A stretch of 64,000 nt of DNA from Roseovarius faecimaris (GCF_009762325.1 NZ_CP034348.1:378501-442500); one strand, 5' to 3'; positions 18,969 through 28,270 are shown, numbered from the stretch's first letter. Notes: a model not told the origin generated them from the letters alone. Numbers and translations are program-made.

Positions 18969-19280
18969 TCAGAACCGCTCTGCCCGCAGCACCTGGCAAT
19001 CGGTGATGCTGACCACGCCGATATGCCGTTTGACCACGGCAAAGGCGGCATCAAGCAGATCGTCCAGCCGCTCGGCGCGGATGATGCACACGACCTGCAC
19101 CATGCCCGTGCCCCGGCTCACCTGTCCGGCCCGGCTCCACGCGCCCGACCGGCCCGAGCCGCCCAGCACCGGCAGGACGGTATAGCCGGTGACGCCTGCC
19201 TTTTCCAACGCATCCGTCAGGCGCGATTGCATCACCGCTTCGATGGTGATTTCCACCCGTTTTGCATCATGGGTCTGCAT
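18969..19280 (-). CDS. sbtB: PII-like regulator of bicarbonate transport (SbtB-like)
   Basis: A 103-residue protein of the PII superfamily: VEITIEAVMQSRLTDALEKAG starts the ferredoxin-like fold, GYTVLPVLGGSGRSG leads into the T-loop, and VVCIIRAERLDDLLDA resembles the second half. It begins 3 bp after the SbtA-type transporter stop, the usual sbtA-sbtB pairing. In cyanobacteria SbtB senses adenyl nucleotides and holds SbtA inactive; by analogy it regulates the neighbour here. No C-terminal CxxxC redox loop is present. Confidence 0.82.
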   Translation of the reverse strand: MQTHDAKRVEITIEAVMQSRLTDALEKAGVTGYTVLPVLGGSGRSGAWSRAGQVSRGTGMVQVVCIIRAERLDDLLDAAFAVVKRHIGVVSITDCQVLRAERF

Positions 19281-19283
19281 GTC

Positions 19284-20273
19284 TCAGCCTCCGGTCACAG
19301 CAGTGGCAATCGCCAGATAGAGCGGGATGCCAATGGTCAGGTTGAAAGGGAAGGTCACGCCCAGCGACAGCGTCAGGTAGATCGACGGGTTGGCCTCGGG
19401 CAGGGCCACGCGCATCGCGGCGGGCACGGCGATATAGCTGGCCGACGCCGCCAGCACCATCAGCAGGGCTGCACCGCCCGTGGACAGGCCCAGCAACAGG
19501 GCAAAACCCAGCCCGAACAGCGAGCCAACCACCGGCATCAGCAGGCCAAAGCCGATACTGCCCACATTGAGCGCCTTGCGCCCCTCGCGCATTCCGCGCC
19601 CCGCGACCAGGCCCATATCCAGCAGGAACAGGCACAGCACGCCCTTGAACGGCGCGACGATAAAGCTTGAGATTTCCTCAAGCCCCTCCGGCCCTGTTGC
19701 CCAGCCGATGAAGAAGGACCCCACCAGCAGAACGATCGAGCCATTCAGCAGGATTTCCCGCCAGAGCCCCGCATCCATCCGGCCCTCGCCATTTTCGGAT
19801 TTCTCCCCGCGCGTGATCAGCCAGAGCGCCGACAGGATCGCGGGTGCCTCCATCGCGGCGGCCACGGCCACCATATAGCCCTCCGCGCTCAGCCCCCGGC
19901 TTTCCAGCACCGAGGTGGCGGCGACAAAGGTCACAATCGAGATCGAGCCGTAATGGCCCGCCACGGCGGCCGCGTTGAGCCGGTCCATGCCCGACAACAT
20001 CCTCAGCAGGGCAAACGCCACTATCGGTAACAGCGCCGACAGGGCCACACCGGCCAGAAGGGTCGTGCCCAGCGTGAGGTCCACGCCATGATCGGCCACG
20101 CTGACCCCGCCTTTGAAACCGATGGCGAACAGCAGGTAGATCGACAGCGCCTTCGCCGCCGCCTCCGGCACCGACAGGTCCGATCGCGCCAGCGACGCAG
20201 CCAGCCCCAGCGCAAATGAAAGCACGATCGGCGAAAGCAGATTGTCTGCGGCAAGCGCAAAAATATCGGTCAT
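19284..20273 (-). CDS. sbtA: Sodium-dependent bicarbonate transporter, SbtA family
   Basis: A 329-residue membrane protein with about ten helices. Family marks include YLLFAIGFKGGVSV near residue 46, AGHYGSISIVTF near 126, and the C-terminal ASASYIAVPAAMR with PEANPSIYLTLSLGVTFPFN. SbtA members import HCO3- with Na+. It lies between a beta-carbonic anhydrase (upstream) and the PII-like regulator (downstream) in one orientation, so all three probably work together in bicarbonate supply. Confidence 0.85.
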   Translation of the reverse strand: MTDIFALAADNLLSPIVLSFALGLAASLARSDLSVPEAAAKALSIYLLFAIGFKGGVSVADHGVDLTLGTTLLAGVALSALLPIVAFALLRMLSGMDRLNAAAVAGHYGSISIVTFVAATSVLESRGLSAEGYMVAVAAAMEAPAILSALWLITRGEKSENGEGRMDAGLWREILLNGSIVLLVGSFFIGWATGPEGLEEISSFIVAPFKGVLCLFLLDMGLVAGRGMREGRKALNVGSIGFGLLMPVVGSLFGLGFALLLGLSTGGAALLMVLAASASYIAVPAAMRVALPEANPSIYLTLSLGVTFPFNLTIGIPLYLAIATAVTGG

Positions 20274-20388
20274 TATCTGATCTGTCCCTTGTCGCGTTTG
20301 CCCCTGTATGTACTGGGGCGCCGCTTTGCGGAAAAGGGCAGATACGCCTCAGGCCCGGAAAATCCGCTCACAGAAGCCCTCCACGCGC

Positions 20389-21039
20389 CTAGATGGGTAC
20401 GAAGTCGTCCGCCTCTGCGCTGTAATGCTCCACCTCGCCCTCGCCGATGTCATGCCAGAGCCCGTGCACCGACAGGTTGCCCTCGGCAATCGCATCGCGC
20501 ACGAACGGGAAGGACATCAGGTTTTCCAGCGACACGATCACCGCCTGTTTTTCCAGCGCACGGGTGCGGGTCTCAGGGTCTTTGATATCTTTCACCCGCT
20601 CATAGCCAGGGCGCAGAATATCCATCCAGCGCCCGACGAAGCTCGACGAATCCTCCAACTCCGGCGCCTTCCCGTCGCACATATCCTCGCAGCCCTTCAC
20701 GCCGCCGCAATTGGAATGTCCCAGCACGATCACATGCGCCACCTTGAGCGAGGTCACCGCATATTCCACCGCCGCCGAAGTCCCGTGCTGCGCCCCGTCC
20801 GGTTCAAACGGCGGCACCAGGTTGGCAATGTTGCGATGCAGGAAGAACTCGCCCTGATCCGCCCCGAAAATCGCGGTCACATGCACCCGGCTGTCACAGC
20901 AGCAGATCACCATCGCGCGCGGATGCTGGCCTTCATGGGCAAGGTGGCGATACCAGGCCTGATTGTCTTTGTAGCGCGTTGCTTTCCAGCCTTGATAGCG
21001 CTGGATCAGATAACCGGGGAGGGGGCGGACCCTTTGCAT
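20389..21039 (-). CDS. Beta-class carbonic anhydrase
   Basis: A 216-residue zinc enzyme that interconverts CO2 and bicarbonate in the cytoplasm. Zinc ligands and the catalytic dyad are visible: ICCCDSRV (Cys, Asp-Arg pair), HRNIANLV, and VLGHSNCGG (His and Cys). Length is typical. The gene is 115 bp upstream of the SbtA-type transporter on the same strand, which suggests a joint role in supplying bicarbonate to carboxylases. Confidence 0.93.
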   Translation of the reverse strand: MQRVRPLPGYLIQRYQGWKATRYKDNQAWYRHLAHEGQHPRAMVICCCDSRVHVTAIFGADQGEFFLHRNIANLVPPFEPDGAQHGTSAAVEYAVTSLKVAHVIVLGHSNCGGVKGCEDMCDGKAPELEDSSSFVGRWMDILRPGYERVKDIKDPETRTRALEKQAVIVSLENLMSFPFVRDAIAEGNLSVHGLWHDIGEGEVEHYSAEADDFVPI

Positions 21040-21203
21040 GTTCTGACCTCATCCGTTGGGGGCGATCCATTTGATAATCCCAATTCGCTGAAATTTCGAG
21101 AGATAAAATTGCCGCGCCGCAAGGATTTGGGAAGAGGTACGAACCTAGTCTGCGCGCGGGTCACGGGACCGGGATCAATTCGGGTGAGTCGTAGGGTGAG
21201 AGC

Positions 21204-21584
21204 GTGGAACAGGTAACATTATTGGAACAGCGTGAGGCGGTGAAACTCGATTCAAACCGTCTCGAAGAGCTGTTTTTGCTATTGGGCGAGGCCAGTGCCG
21301 AAGATGTGGTCTGCCGCGCGCTGGAGGAGCTGGCCGCGCGCCTGTCGCATACCGAGCGGTGCTACCGCGAGCTCAGGTTCGACGACATGCGCAAATCGGC
21401 CCGCTCGCTGATTGCCATAGCCGAGCAGATCGGGATGCAGATGCTGGCCAATGTGGCGCAGGACGTCACCCGCTGCATCGACCATGGCGACGGCACGGCG
21501 CTTTCGGCCACGCTCTCGCGGCTCTTGCGGGTGGGCGAATGCTCCCTGTCGGAGATCTGGGATTTGCAGGACCTCACGATTTGA
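21204..21584 (+). CDS. Small helical protein resembling an Hpt domain without the phospho-His motif
   Basis: A 126-residue all-helical protein starting at GTG, with GGGTGAG just upstream. Helices such as FDDMRKSARSLIAIAEQIG and LANVAQDVTRCIDHGDGTAL have the amphipathic spacing of histidine-phosphotransfer bundles, but the usual HxxKG is absent, so phosphotransfer is not supported. It stands alone between the divergent carbonic anhydrase gene and the aminopeptidase gene. Function unknown. Confidence 0.6.
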   Translation: MEQVTLLEQREAVKLDSNRLEELFLLLGEASAEDVVCRALEELAARLSHTERCYRELRFDDMRKSARSLIAIAEQIGMQMLANVAQDVTRCIDHGDGTALSATLSRLLRVGECSLSEIWDLQDLTI

Positions 21585-21650
21585 GGGGTTGCGGGCGGTG
21601 CTGGGGCGGCTAGGCTCTGGCGCGACACATTTGTATCGAGGCCCGCCCCC

Positions 21651-23027
21651 ATGTCCCTGAAATTCGCCGATAACACGGCCGACGCCATTCCGCTTCACGT
21701 CATCGCACAGGACGCGCTTGAGGACTGGCTTGCGGATCAACCCGCACCGGTGACATCCTGGGTGCAGGCCACAGGCTTTACCGCCGCCCTTGGCAGCGCG
21801 CTTGCCATCCCCGATGCCGATGGGGCTGTCTCCATGGCCCTTGTCGGCTATGGCGATGCGGCCCGGCGCGCGCGGGGCCGTTTCCATGTTGCCGGCGCAG
21901 TGCCCGGCCTGCCGAAAGGCACCTACCGTCTGCACGGTCTGCCCGCCGATCAGGCTGAGGTGGAGGCTCTGGGCTGGCTGCTGACCGGCTACGCCTTCGA
22001 CCGCTACAAGGATCAGAAACCGCCCGAGGCGCGGCTCATCGCGCCCGAAGGTGTCGATGCCGCCCGGCTGGAGGTCATCGCCGCCGGAGAGGCGCTGACC
22101 CGCGATCTGATCAACACGCCTGCCTCCGACATGGGACCGGTCGACCTCGAAGCCGCCTGCGCCGATCTGGCCCAAAGCCACGGCGCCACCATCGAGGTGA
22201 TCCGTGGCGAGGACCTTCTGAAGCAGAATTTCCCGATGATCCACACCGTTGGCCGCGCGTCTGCCCAGGCCCCCCGGCTCATTGACCTGCGCTGGGGTGA
22301 TGCGGGGCCCAAACTCACTTTGGTGGGCAAGGGGGTGTGTTTCGATACCGGCGGGCTGAATTTGAAACCCGGTGCCTCTATGGGCCTGATGAAAAAGGAT
22401 ATGGGCGGCGCCGCCACCGTGCTGGGCCTTGCGCATATGATCATGGCGCTGGGGCTGGAGGTGCAACTGCGCGTGTTGATCCCGGCGGTGGAGAACTCCG
22501 TCAGCTCTGACGCCTTCCGCCCCGGTGACATCCTCACCGCGCGCAATGGCCTCACCGTCGAGATCAACAACACCGATGCCGAGGGCCGCCTCGTTCTGGC
22601 CGATGCGCTGGCGCTGGGGGCTGAGGACGCGCCTGACCTGATGATCTCCATGGCCACCCTGACCGGGGCGGCACGTGTGGCCGTCGGCCCGGACCTCGCG
22701 CCCTATTACGCCGACGATCCCGCCCTCGTGAGCGCGTTGGAGACGGCCGCGGCACAAGTGGCCGACCCGGTCTGGCGCCTGCCGTTTTACGCCCCATATG
22801 AGGCGATGATCGAGCCGGGCATCGCCGATCTCGACAACGCGCCCAAAGGCGGCTTTGCCGGGTCCATCACCGCCGCGCTTTTCCTGCGCCGCTTCGCCGG
22901 TGACACGCGGTACATGCATTTCGACATTTACGGCTGGTCACCCGACGCCAAGCCCGCCCGCCCCAGAGGCGGCGTCGGCATGGGCGCGCGGGCGCTTTTG
23001 GCGGCACTGCCTGAGGTGCTGAAATGA
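21651..23027 (+). CDS. M17 leucyl aminopeptidase family protein
   Basis: A 458-residue cytosolic metallo-aminopeptidase. The C-terminal catalytic domain shows the metal/active-site sequence GKGVCFDTGGLNLKP, the catalytic KKDMGGAATV with Lys-Asp, and the M17 signature NTDAEGRL (about 306-313) with the second-metal Asp and Glu and catalytic Arg. The N-terminal third is the variable domain. Its stop overlaps the NlpC/P60 gene by ATGA, so the two are co-translated; peptide recycling is the common theme. Confidence 0.93.
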   Translation: MSLKFADNTADAIPLHVIAQDALEDWLADQPAPVTSWVQATGFTAALGSALAIPDADGAVSMALVGYGDAARRARGRFHVAGAVPGLPKGTYRLHGLPADQAEVEALGWLLTGYAFDRYKDQKPPEARLIAPEGVDAARLEVIAAGEALTRDLINTPASDMGPVDLEAACADLAQSHGATIEVIRGEDLLKQNFPMIHTVGRASAQAPRLIDLRWGDAGPKLTLVGKGVCFDTGGLNLKPGASMGLMKKDMGGAATVLGLAHMIMALGLEVQLRVLIPAVENSVSSDAFRPGDILTARNGLTVEINNTDAEGRLVLADALALGAEDAPDLMISMATLTGAARVAVGPDLAPYYADDPALVSALETAAAQVADPVWRLPFYAPYEAMIEPGIADLDNAPKGGFAGSITAALFLRRFAGDTRYMHFDIYGWSPDAKPARPRGGVGMGARALLAALPEVLK

Positions 23028-23908
23028 CAGACCGTCGGCGGCTTCGCGCCAACGAGCACGTCGCGCATGAAAGCCTGAAAGGCCAGATCGAATCCGATTG
23101 TTTTGTCAAAGGCGAAGAGCGTCAGGTCGGTGTCGCAACACTGCCGATCTTCAGTCATCACGTTTCAAATCCTGACGCGGCGCGTGATCGCGAGTTGATC
23201 ATGGGCGATCGGTTTGTCGTGCTGGAAGAGGATGAACGCTGCGCTTTCGGATTTGCCGAAAAGGACGGATATGTCGGATATGTGGGCAGCCATGCTTTGG
23301 CAGTGCCAGAGCCGCTGACGCATATGGTGATTGCGCCGCGAAGCTACAGAAAATTCACGCCCGGTCTGAAATCCACCTCTCGGAGCTTTCACCTGCCATT
23401 CGGGGCTCGGCTTGTGGTGACGGATGAAAACGATGGCTGGTCCGAGGTGGTTCTGCACCGCTCGGACAAGCGCCCGCAAGGGCATCTGTTTTATGTGCCG
23501 TCTGTGCATCTGGCCCCCCTGCCGGTCAAATTTCCGGATCCGGTTGGCGTTGCTGACAAGTTTCTTGGCACCCCGTATCTCTGGGGCGGCAATTCATCCT
23601 TCGGCATCGACTGCTCGGGTTTGGTGCAGGCGGCCTGCCTCGCCTGCGGTATGCCATGCCCCGGTGACAGCGACATGCAGGAGGCCGAGCTGGGCCACCA
23701 CCTGCCCGAAGATGCCCCCCTTGAACGCGGCGATCTGCTCTTCTGGAAAGGCCATGTCGCCTGGGTTGCGGACCCCGACACGCTGATCCATGCCAACGCC
23801 TTTCATATGGCGGTGGCCTATGAACCGCTCCAAGATGCGGTCAAACGAATCGAGGCACAGGGCGACGGCCCCGTGACCGCGCGCAAACGTCTGGGAGGAC
23901 CCACATGA
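23024..23908 (+). CDS. NlpC/P60 cell-wall peptidase with SH3-like domains
   Basis: A 294-residue protein. Residues about 35-165 look like two bacterial SH3 segments, and about 170-270 are an NlpC/P60 cysteine peptidase: the catalytic Cys is in GIDCSGLVQ, and the His in GHVAW, with a polar third residue in LIHANAFH. Such enzymes cut D-Glu-diamino acid peptides of the cell wall. There is no signal peptide, so it probably works on imported peptides together with the upstream aminopeptidase. It overlaps both neighbours by ATGA. Confidence 0.9.
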   Translation: MTDRRRLRANEHVAHESLKGQIESDCFVKGEERQVGVATLPIFSHHVSNPDAARDRELIMGDRFVVLEEDERCAFGFAEKDGYVGYVGSHALAVPEPLTHMVIAPRSYRKFTPGLKSTSRSFHLPFGARLVVTDENDGWSEVVLHRSDKRPQGHLFYVPSVHLAPLPVKFPDPVGVADKFLGTPYLWGGNSSFGIDCSGLVQAACLACGMPCPGDSDMQEAELGHHLPEDAPLERGDLLFWKGHVAWVADPDTLIHANAFHMAVAYEPLQDAVKRIEAQGDGPVTARKRLGGPT

Positions 23909-24873
23909 GCGATCCATTCTTTCACCCCGTCTCGGGCTTCGACCTGCCGCGCTTTGCCGGTGTGCCGACCTTCATGCGCCTGCCGCATGTGCCGCTGGAG
24001 CATGAGCGGCTGAGCGATGTTCAGATCGGCCTCATTGGGGTGCCCTGGGATTCAGGCACCACCAACCGCCCCGGCCCGCGCCACGGGCCGCGCCAGCTGC
24101 GGGATGCGTCGACCATGATGCGCGCGCAACATGCCGTTTCGGGGATGCGCCCCTTCGAGGCCGCAAATTGCGCTGATCTGGGTGATGTTGGCCCGAACCC
24201 CGCGGATATCCTCGACTCGATGGAGCGGATCACCAGCTTTTACAACCGCGTTATCTCAGCAGGTATCCTGCCGCTCACGGCGGGCGGCGATCACCTCACC
24301 TCGCTGCCCGTGCTGCGCGCGGTGGCCAAGAAGGATCCGGTCGGCATGATCCATTTCGACAGCCATACGGACCTCTTTCACAGCTATTTTGGTGGGACGA
24401 TGTACACCCACGGCACCCCCTTCCGCCGCGCGGTGGAGGAGGGGCTTCTGGACCCCAAGCGCGTCGTGCAGATCGGCCTGCGTGGCACGATGTATGACAC
24501 CGAGGACCGCGATTTTGCCGCCGCCAACGGTATTCGCCTGATCCTGGTCGAAGAGTTCCACGCCCGCGGCGTCGAGGACGTGATGGCCGAGGCCCGCGAG
24601 ATCGTCGGGCAGGGCGACACTTACATCAGCTATGATATCGACTTCGTCGACCCAACCTTCGCCCCCGGCACCGGCACGCCCGAGGTGGGCGGGCCCAACT
24701 CCTATCAGGCGCTGCAGGTCTGCCGCGAATTGGAAGGGGTGAAGATCGTCGGCGCCGATATGGTCGAGGTTTCGCCGCCCTTCGACCCGTCGGGCGGCAC
24801 CGCCTTCCTGGGGGTGTCGATCATGTACGAACTTCTCTGCGTGATGGCCGGACAGGTGGCGCGCAGCGACTGA
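23905..24873 (+). CDS. speB: Agmatinase-family ureohydrolase
   Basis: A 322-residue binuclear Mn hydrolase that would release urea from agmatine or another guanidino compound. Metal ligands are visible in GGDHLTS (His), HFDSHTD (Asp, His, Asp) and SYDIDFVDP (two Asp). The Ser in place of Ala in the HxDAHxD motif is conservative. Agmatine is the default substrate; guanidinobutyrate or guanidinopropionate enzymes share these motifs, so the symbol is tentative. It overlaps the NlpC/P60 gene by ATGA and is followed by a hairpin repeat. Confidence 0.85.
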   Translation: MSDPFFHPVSGFDLPRFAGVPTFMRLPHVPLEHERLSDVQIGLIGVPWDSGTTNRPGPRHGPRQLRDASTMMRAQHAVSGMRPFEAANCADLGDVGPNPADILDSMERITSFYNRVISAGILPLTAGGDHLTSLPVLRAVAKKDPVGMIHFDSHTDLFHSYFGGTMYTHGTPFRRAVEEGLLDPKRVVQIGLRGTMYDTEDRDFAAANGIRLILVEEFHARGVEDVMAEAREIVGQGDTYISYDIDFVDPTFAPGTGTPEVGGPNSYQALQVCRELEGVKIVGADMVEVSPPFDPSGGTAFLGVSIMYELLCVMAGQVARSD

Positions 24874-24880
24874 CCGGGAA

Positions 24881-24905
24881 GGTGCGTGAGATCACGCACC
24901 CTACG
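24881..24905. repeat. Dispersed hairpin repeat ending CACCCTAC, copy 2
   Basis: Identical over 25 bases to 14221-14245, and placed 8 bp after the ureohydrolase stop. The 9-bp stem GGTGCGTGA/TCACGCACC suggests a message 3' end. Confidence 0.8.
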
Positions 24906-24931
24906 ACTGATACAAAGAACAGGAGGCCATC

Positions 24932-25633
24932 TTGGCCAATGACACGCCGCTTCTTGCCGTTCTGATCGACGCCGATAACACCTCGCCCAAACATGCCGGA
25001 CCGCTCTTTGACGAGATCGCCGGGATGGGCGAGGCGAGCGTGCGCCGCTGTTATGGCGATTTCTCGTCGCAACAGATGAGCGGCTGGAGCAAGGTGCAGG
25101 CCGAGTTTGGCCTCGTCCCGCATCACCAGCCCGCCAACACGGTGGGCAAGAACGCCTCCGACATCGCCCTTGTGATCGACGCGATGGATCTGATGCATTC
25201 GGGCCGGTTCGACGGTTTCGTGCTGGTCAGTTCCGACAGTGATTTCACGCGTCTTGCCAGCCGCATCCGCGAGCAGGGTCTGGATGTGTTCGGCATCGGT
25301 GCGCGCAAAACGCCCGAGGCCTTCCGCAAGGCGTGCAAGCGGTTCATCTATCTGGAAAACCTCGGGGACACCCCGAAAGACGAAGCCACCGGCAAGCCGC
25401 AGAAAGCGAACCTGACCGAGGCGCGCGACCTGCTTTTGCGCGCCATGGACAGCATCGACCAGGACAGCGAATGGTATGCGTTGGGCCGTCTTGGTCAGCA
25501 GGTCACCACCGCCAATCCCGACTTCGACACCCGCACCTATGGCAAGAAGAAACTGTCGGAGCTCGTGACCGAGATCAAGGTGCTGGAGACCCGCCGCGAG
25601 GGCAATCAGCTCATGGTGCGCCGGGTGGATTGA
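24932..25633 (+). CDS. NYN-domain (LabA/DUF88-like) protein with OST-HTH-like C-terminus
   Basis: A 233-residue protein starting at TTG, preceded by a perfect AGGAGG 5 nt upstream. Residues 1-145 are an NYN (PIN-like) nuclease domain: LLAVLIDADN gives two Asp near 13-15, DIALVIDAMD and LVSSDSDFTRL give the remaining acidic residues. Residues about 160-233 resemble an OST-HTH/LOTUS RNA-binding domain. An RNA-processing or RNA-decay role is likely; the target is unknown. It forms a single-gene unit. Confidence 0.87.
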   Translation: MANDTPLLAVLIDADNTSPKHAGPLFDEIAGMGEASVRRCYGDFSSQQMSGWSKVQAEFGLVPHHQPANTVGKNASDIALVIDAMDLMHSGRFDGFVLVSSDSDFTRLASRIREQGLDVFGIGARKTPEAFRKACKRFIYLENLGDTPKDEATGKPQKANLTEARDLLLRAMDSIDQDSEWYALGRLGQQVTTANPDFDTRTYGKKKLSELVTEIKVLETRREGNQLMVRRVD

Positions 25634-25803
25634 GCCCGCGCGACCCGGGTGGGCGGCGAACACTGTTCCAGATTTCTGGTGCGAGATGGAAAACCATCCC
25701 GTTTCCCGGTCAGTAGAGCCGCAAAAGCGGAACACACCTTTTCCTCGCGCCGCTTCCTGATTACGTTCCCCCGCAACGTCACACTCACCTTGGGAGGCCC
25801 CAC

Positions 25804-26874
25804 ATGGCTACTCGCACCACCAATGGCCGCGGCAAACGGTATGACAGCGTTCTCGAAACGATCGGCGACACGCCCACCATCCGGGTGAACAACCTCGCCC
25901 CCGACGGCGTGGAGCTTTACGTCAAGGCCGAGGCGTTCAATCCCGGTGCCTCAGTCAAGGACCGGCTGGCGATCAGCATCATCGAAGCAGCTGAACGCGA
26001 CGGGCGGCTCAAGCCCGGGCAAACCGTGGTCGAGGCCACAAGCGGGAACACCGGCATCGGCCTTGCCATGGTCTGTGCGCAGAAGGGTTATCCGCTGGTC
26101 ATCACCATGGTCGAGACCTTCTCCATCGAACGCCGCCGCCTGATGCGGATGCTGGGCGCGAAGGTCGTGCTCACCCCTAAGGCCGAAAAGGGCTTTGGCA
26201 TGTACCGCAAGGCGGTGGAGCTGGCAGAGGCCAATGGCTGGTTCCTTGCCAGCCAGTTCGAAACCGAGGCGAATGCCGATATCCACGAGGCGACCACCGC
26301 GCGCGAGATCGTGGCCGATTTCGAAGGCTCGCGGCTTGATTACGTGGTTACGGGCTATGGCACCGGCGGCACCGTGTCAGGCATTGGCCGGGTGTTGCGC
26401 CGTGAACGCCCCGAGACCAAGATCATCCTCTCGGAACCCGCCAATGCCGCCATCGTCAGCAGCGGCACCCCGCAAGAGCGCAACGACGCACATCAGCCCG
26501 CGGCCAGCCACCCGGCGTTCGAGCCGCACCCGATTCAGGGCTGGACCCCCGATTTCATCCCGCATGTTCTGCAAGAGGCGATCGACGGCGGCTATTATGA
26601 CGAGCTGATCCCCGTCTCGGGCCCTGACGGCATCAAATGCGCGCGTGACCTTGCGGCGAAGGAGGGCATTTTCACCGGCGTCTCGGGCGGTTCCACCTTT
26701 GCCGTCTCTCTCGAGATCGCCAGGAAGGCCGAGCCGGGCACGGTTATCCTCTGCATGCTGCCCGACACTGGTGAGCGGTATTTGTCCACTCCGCTTTTCG
26801 AGGGGATCGAAGAAGGCATGAACGACGAGGAAAAGGCCATTTCCGCCTCTACACCGGGCTACCAGCTCGGCTGA
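25804..26874 (+). CDS. cysK: Cysteine synthase (O-acetylserine sulfhydrylase)
   Basis: A 356-residue PLP enzyme that makes cysteine from O-acetylserine and sulfide. The PLP-binding Lys is in NPGASVKDR, the substrate loop in EATSGNTGIG, the phosphate loop in GYGTGGTVSG, and the C-terminal Ser region in LPDTGERYLSTPLF. It is longer than E. coli CysK (323) by a modest N- and C-terminal extension. The upstream 170 bp shows no cysteine-regulatory structure that I can recognise. Confidence 0.93.
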   Translation: MATRTTNGRGKRYDSVLETIGDTPTIRVNNLAPDGVELYVKAEAFNPGASVKDRLAISIIEAAERDGRLKPGQTVVEATSGNTGIGLAMVCAQKGYPLVITMVETFSIERRRLMRMLGAKVVLTPKAEKGFGMYRKAVELAEANGWFLASQFETEANADIHEATTAREIVADFEGSRLDYVVTGYGTGGTVSGIGRVLRRERPETKIILSEPANAAIVSSGTPQERNDAHQPAASHPAFEPHPIQGWTPDFIPHVLQEAIDGGYYDELIPVSGPDGIKCARDLAAKEGIFTGVSGGSTFAVSLEIARKAEPGTVILCMLPDTGERYLSTPLFEGIEEGMNDEEKAISASTPGYQLG

Positions 26875-27368
26875 GTTTTGGCCGATGAAACTCTGTTTCG
26901 CGTCGCGTTGCTGTTTGGTGGTGATCCGAACTGTGCCCAAGCGCGTAGATGACCACTCCTGATGCGCGGTTGGGGAGGGGCTGGAAAGAGCCCTTTGCGG
27001 ACACGTGATGTGTACGCATTGCGCGGAATCAAGGGCGAAGCCCGCCGCGCATCGCCGACGCGCCCCCACGCGGCGGCGATTGGGTTCAGCTTGGCGCATC
27101 ACTCGCAATTCGTTCGGATGTGGCAGGGATAAAGTGCCCTGAATATCGGTTGGATCGCCCCCGCGCGCGTCGGCCATACGCGGCTCAGGGCCCGGAAAAC
27201 CGAACGGCGGCTTCGTCCGCAAAGCAGCCATCCACAAAACCCACGCAACCCTCTCCAGAGTTTTTCCCACGAACACACAGGCAGGCACAGGCGTCTGTGC
27301 ATCTGCGCACTTGCAACTGCGGGCCGGGTCGTTACCTGTTGAAGAGCTTTTCAGAAAGGACCACGCCG
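26875..27368. other. Gene-free spacer between cysK and the yghU-like gene
   Basis: About 490 bp without a convincing gene; the open frames here are shadows or lack start signals. Around 27040-27090 there is a GC-rich segment with self-complementary CGCCG/CGGCG pieces that looks like an intergenic palindromic repeat. The last about 60 bp should hold the promoter of the downstream gene. Confidence 0.5.
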
Positions 27369-28217
27369 ATGAGCGATCCAACCTATACCCCCCCGAAAGT
27401 CTGGACCTGGGACAAGGACAATGGCGGGGCCTTCGCCTCGACCAACCGGCCCATTGCCGGGCCCACCCATGACAAGGAGCTGCCGGTGGGCGACCACCCG
27501 TTCCAGCTCTATTCTCTGGGCACTCCCAACGGGCAGAAGGTCACGATCCTCTTCGAGGAGCTTCTGGAGGCCGGTCACGCGGCAGAGTATGACGCGTGGT
27601 ATATCGACATCGGCGAGGGCGACCAGTTTGGCTCGGGCTTTGTCGAGGCGAATCCCAACTCGAAAATCCCCGCCCTGGTAGACCGCTCGGGCGATACCCC
27701 CCTGCGGGTGTTTGAAAGCGGCTCGATCCTGGTCCACCTGGCCGAGAAATTCGGCGCGTTCCTGCCCGCCAGCGGCCCGGGGCGCACCGAGGTGATGAAC
27801 TGGCTGATGTGGCAGATGGGCAGCGCCCCCTTCCTGGGCGGCGGCTTCGGGCATTTCTATGTCTACGCGCCCGAGAAATACGAATATCCGATCAACCGCT
27901 ATGCGATGGAAACCAAGCGTCAGCTCGATGTGCTTGACCGGCAACTGGCCAAGCGGCCGTTCATCGCGGGCGATGACTATTCCATCGCCGACATGGCGAT
28001 CTGGCCCTGGTATGGCAATCTCGTGCTGGGCCGGGCCTATGGCGACGCGGCCACGTTCCTGAGCACGCAGGAGTATGAGCATGTGAACGCCTGGGCCCAA
28101 AAGATCGACGCGCGCCCGGGCGTGAAGCGCGGCCGTATCGTGAACCGCAAATCGACCGATACGGAGACCATGCTGCCCGAACGCCACGCAGCCTCCGACT
28201 TCGACGGCATCGTGTAG
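27369..28217 (+). CDS. yghU: Glutathione-dependent disulfide-bond oxidoreductase, YghU type
   Basis: A 282-residue glutathione S-transferase-fold protein, close to the 288 residues of E. coli YghU. The thioredoxin-like domain includes LGTPNGQKVTILFEEL near 43 and the glutathione-binding NPNSKIPAL with ESGSILVHLAEK. The helical domain includes FIAGDDYSIADMAIWPWYG. The ATG at 27369 (MSDPTYTPP) is chosen because the upstream frame extension is not family-like. The stop codon lies inside a dispersed repeat. Confidence 0.9.
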   Translation: MSDPTYTPPKVWTWDKDNGGAFASTNRPIAGPTHDKELPVGDHPFQLYSLGTPNGQKVTILFEELLEAGHAAEYDAWYIDIGEGDQFGSGFVEANPNSKIPALVDRSGDTPLRVFESGSILVHLAEKFGAFLPASGPGRTEVMNWLMWQMGSAPFLGGGFGHFYVYAPEKYEYPINRYAMETKRQLDVLDRQLAKRPFIAGDDYSIADMAIWPWYGNLVLGRAYGDAATFLSTQEYEHVNAWAQKIDARPGVKRGRIVNRKSTDTETMLPERHAASDFDGIV

Positions 28218-28270
28218 GGCGGGGTTTCACCCCACCATGGTCCGGAAGGTGAGGTAAACCCCCACCCTAC
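28214..28270. repeat. Long inverted-repeat element GTAGGG...CACCCTAC
   Basis: GTAGGGCGGGGTTT (28214-28227) is nearly the reverse complement of AAACCCCCACCCTAC (28256-28270), with an inner imperfect stem. It is the most complete copy of a repeat seen in shorter form at 14221, 18940, 24881 and 29578. It overlaps the upstream stop codon and can serve as a terminator. Confidence 0.7.

Noticed and set aside
26377-27381. A 334-codon open frame on the minus strand
   Set aside because: It is mainly antisense to cysK and the spacer, and lacks a family pattern.
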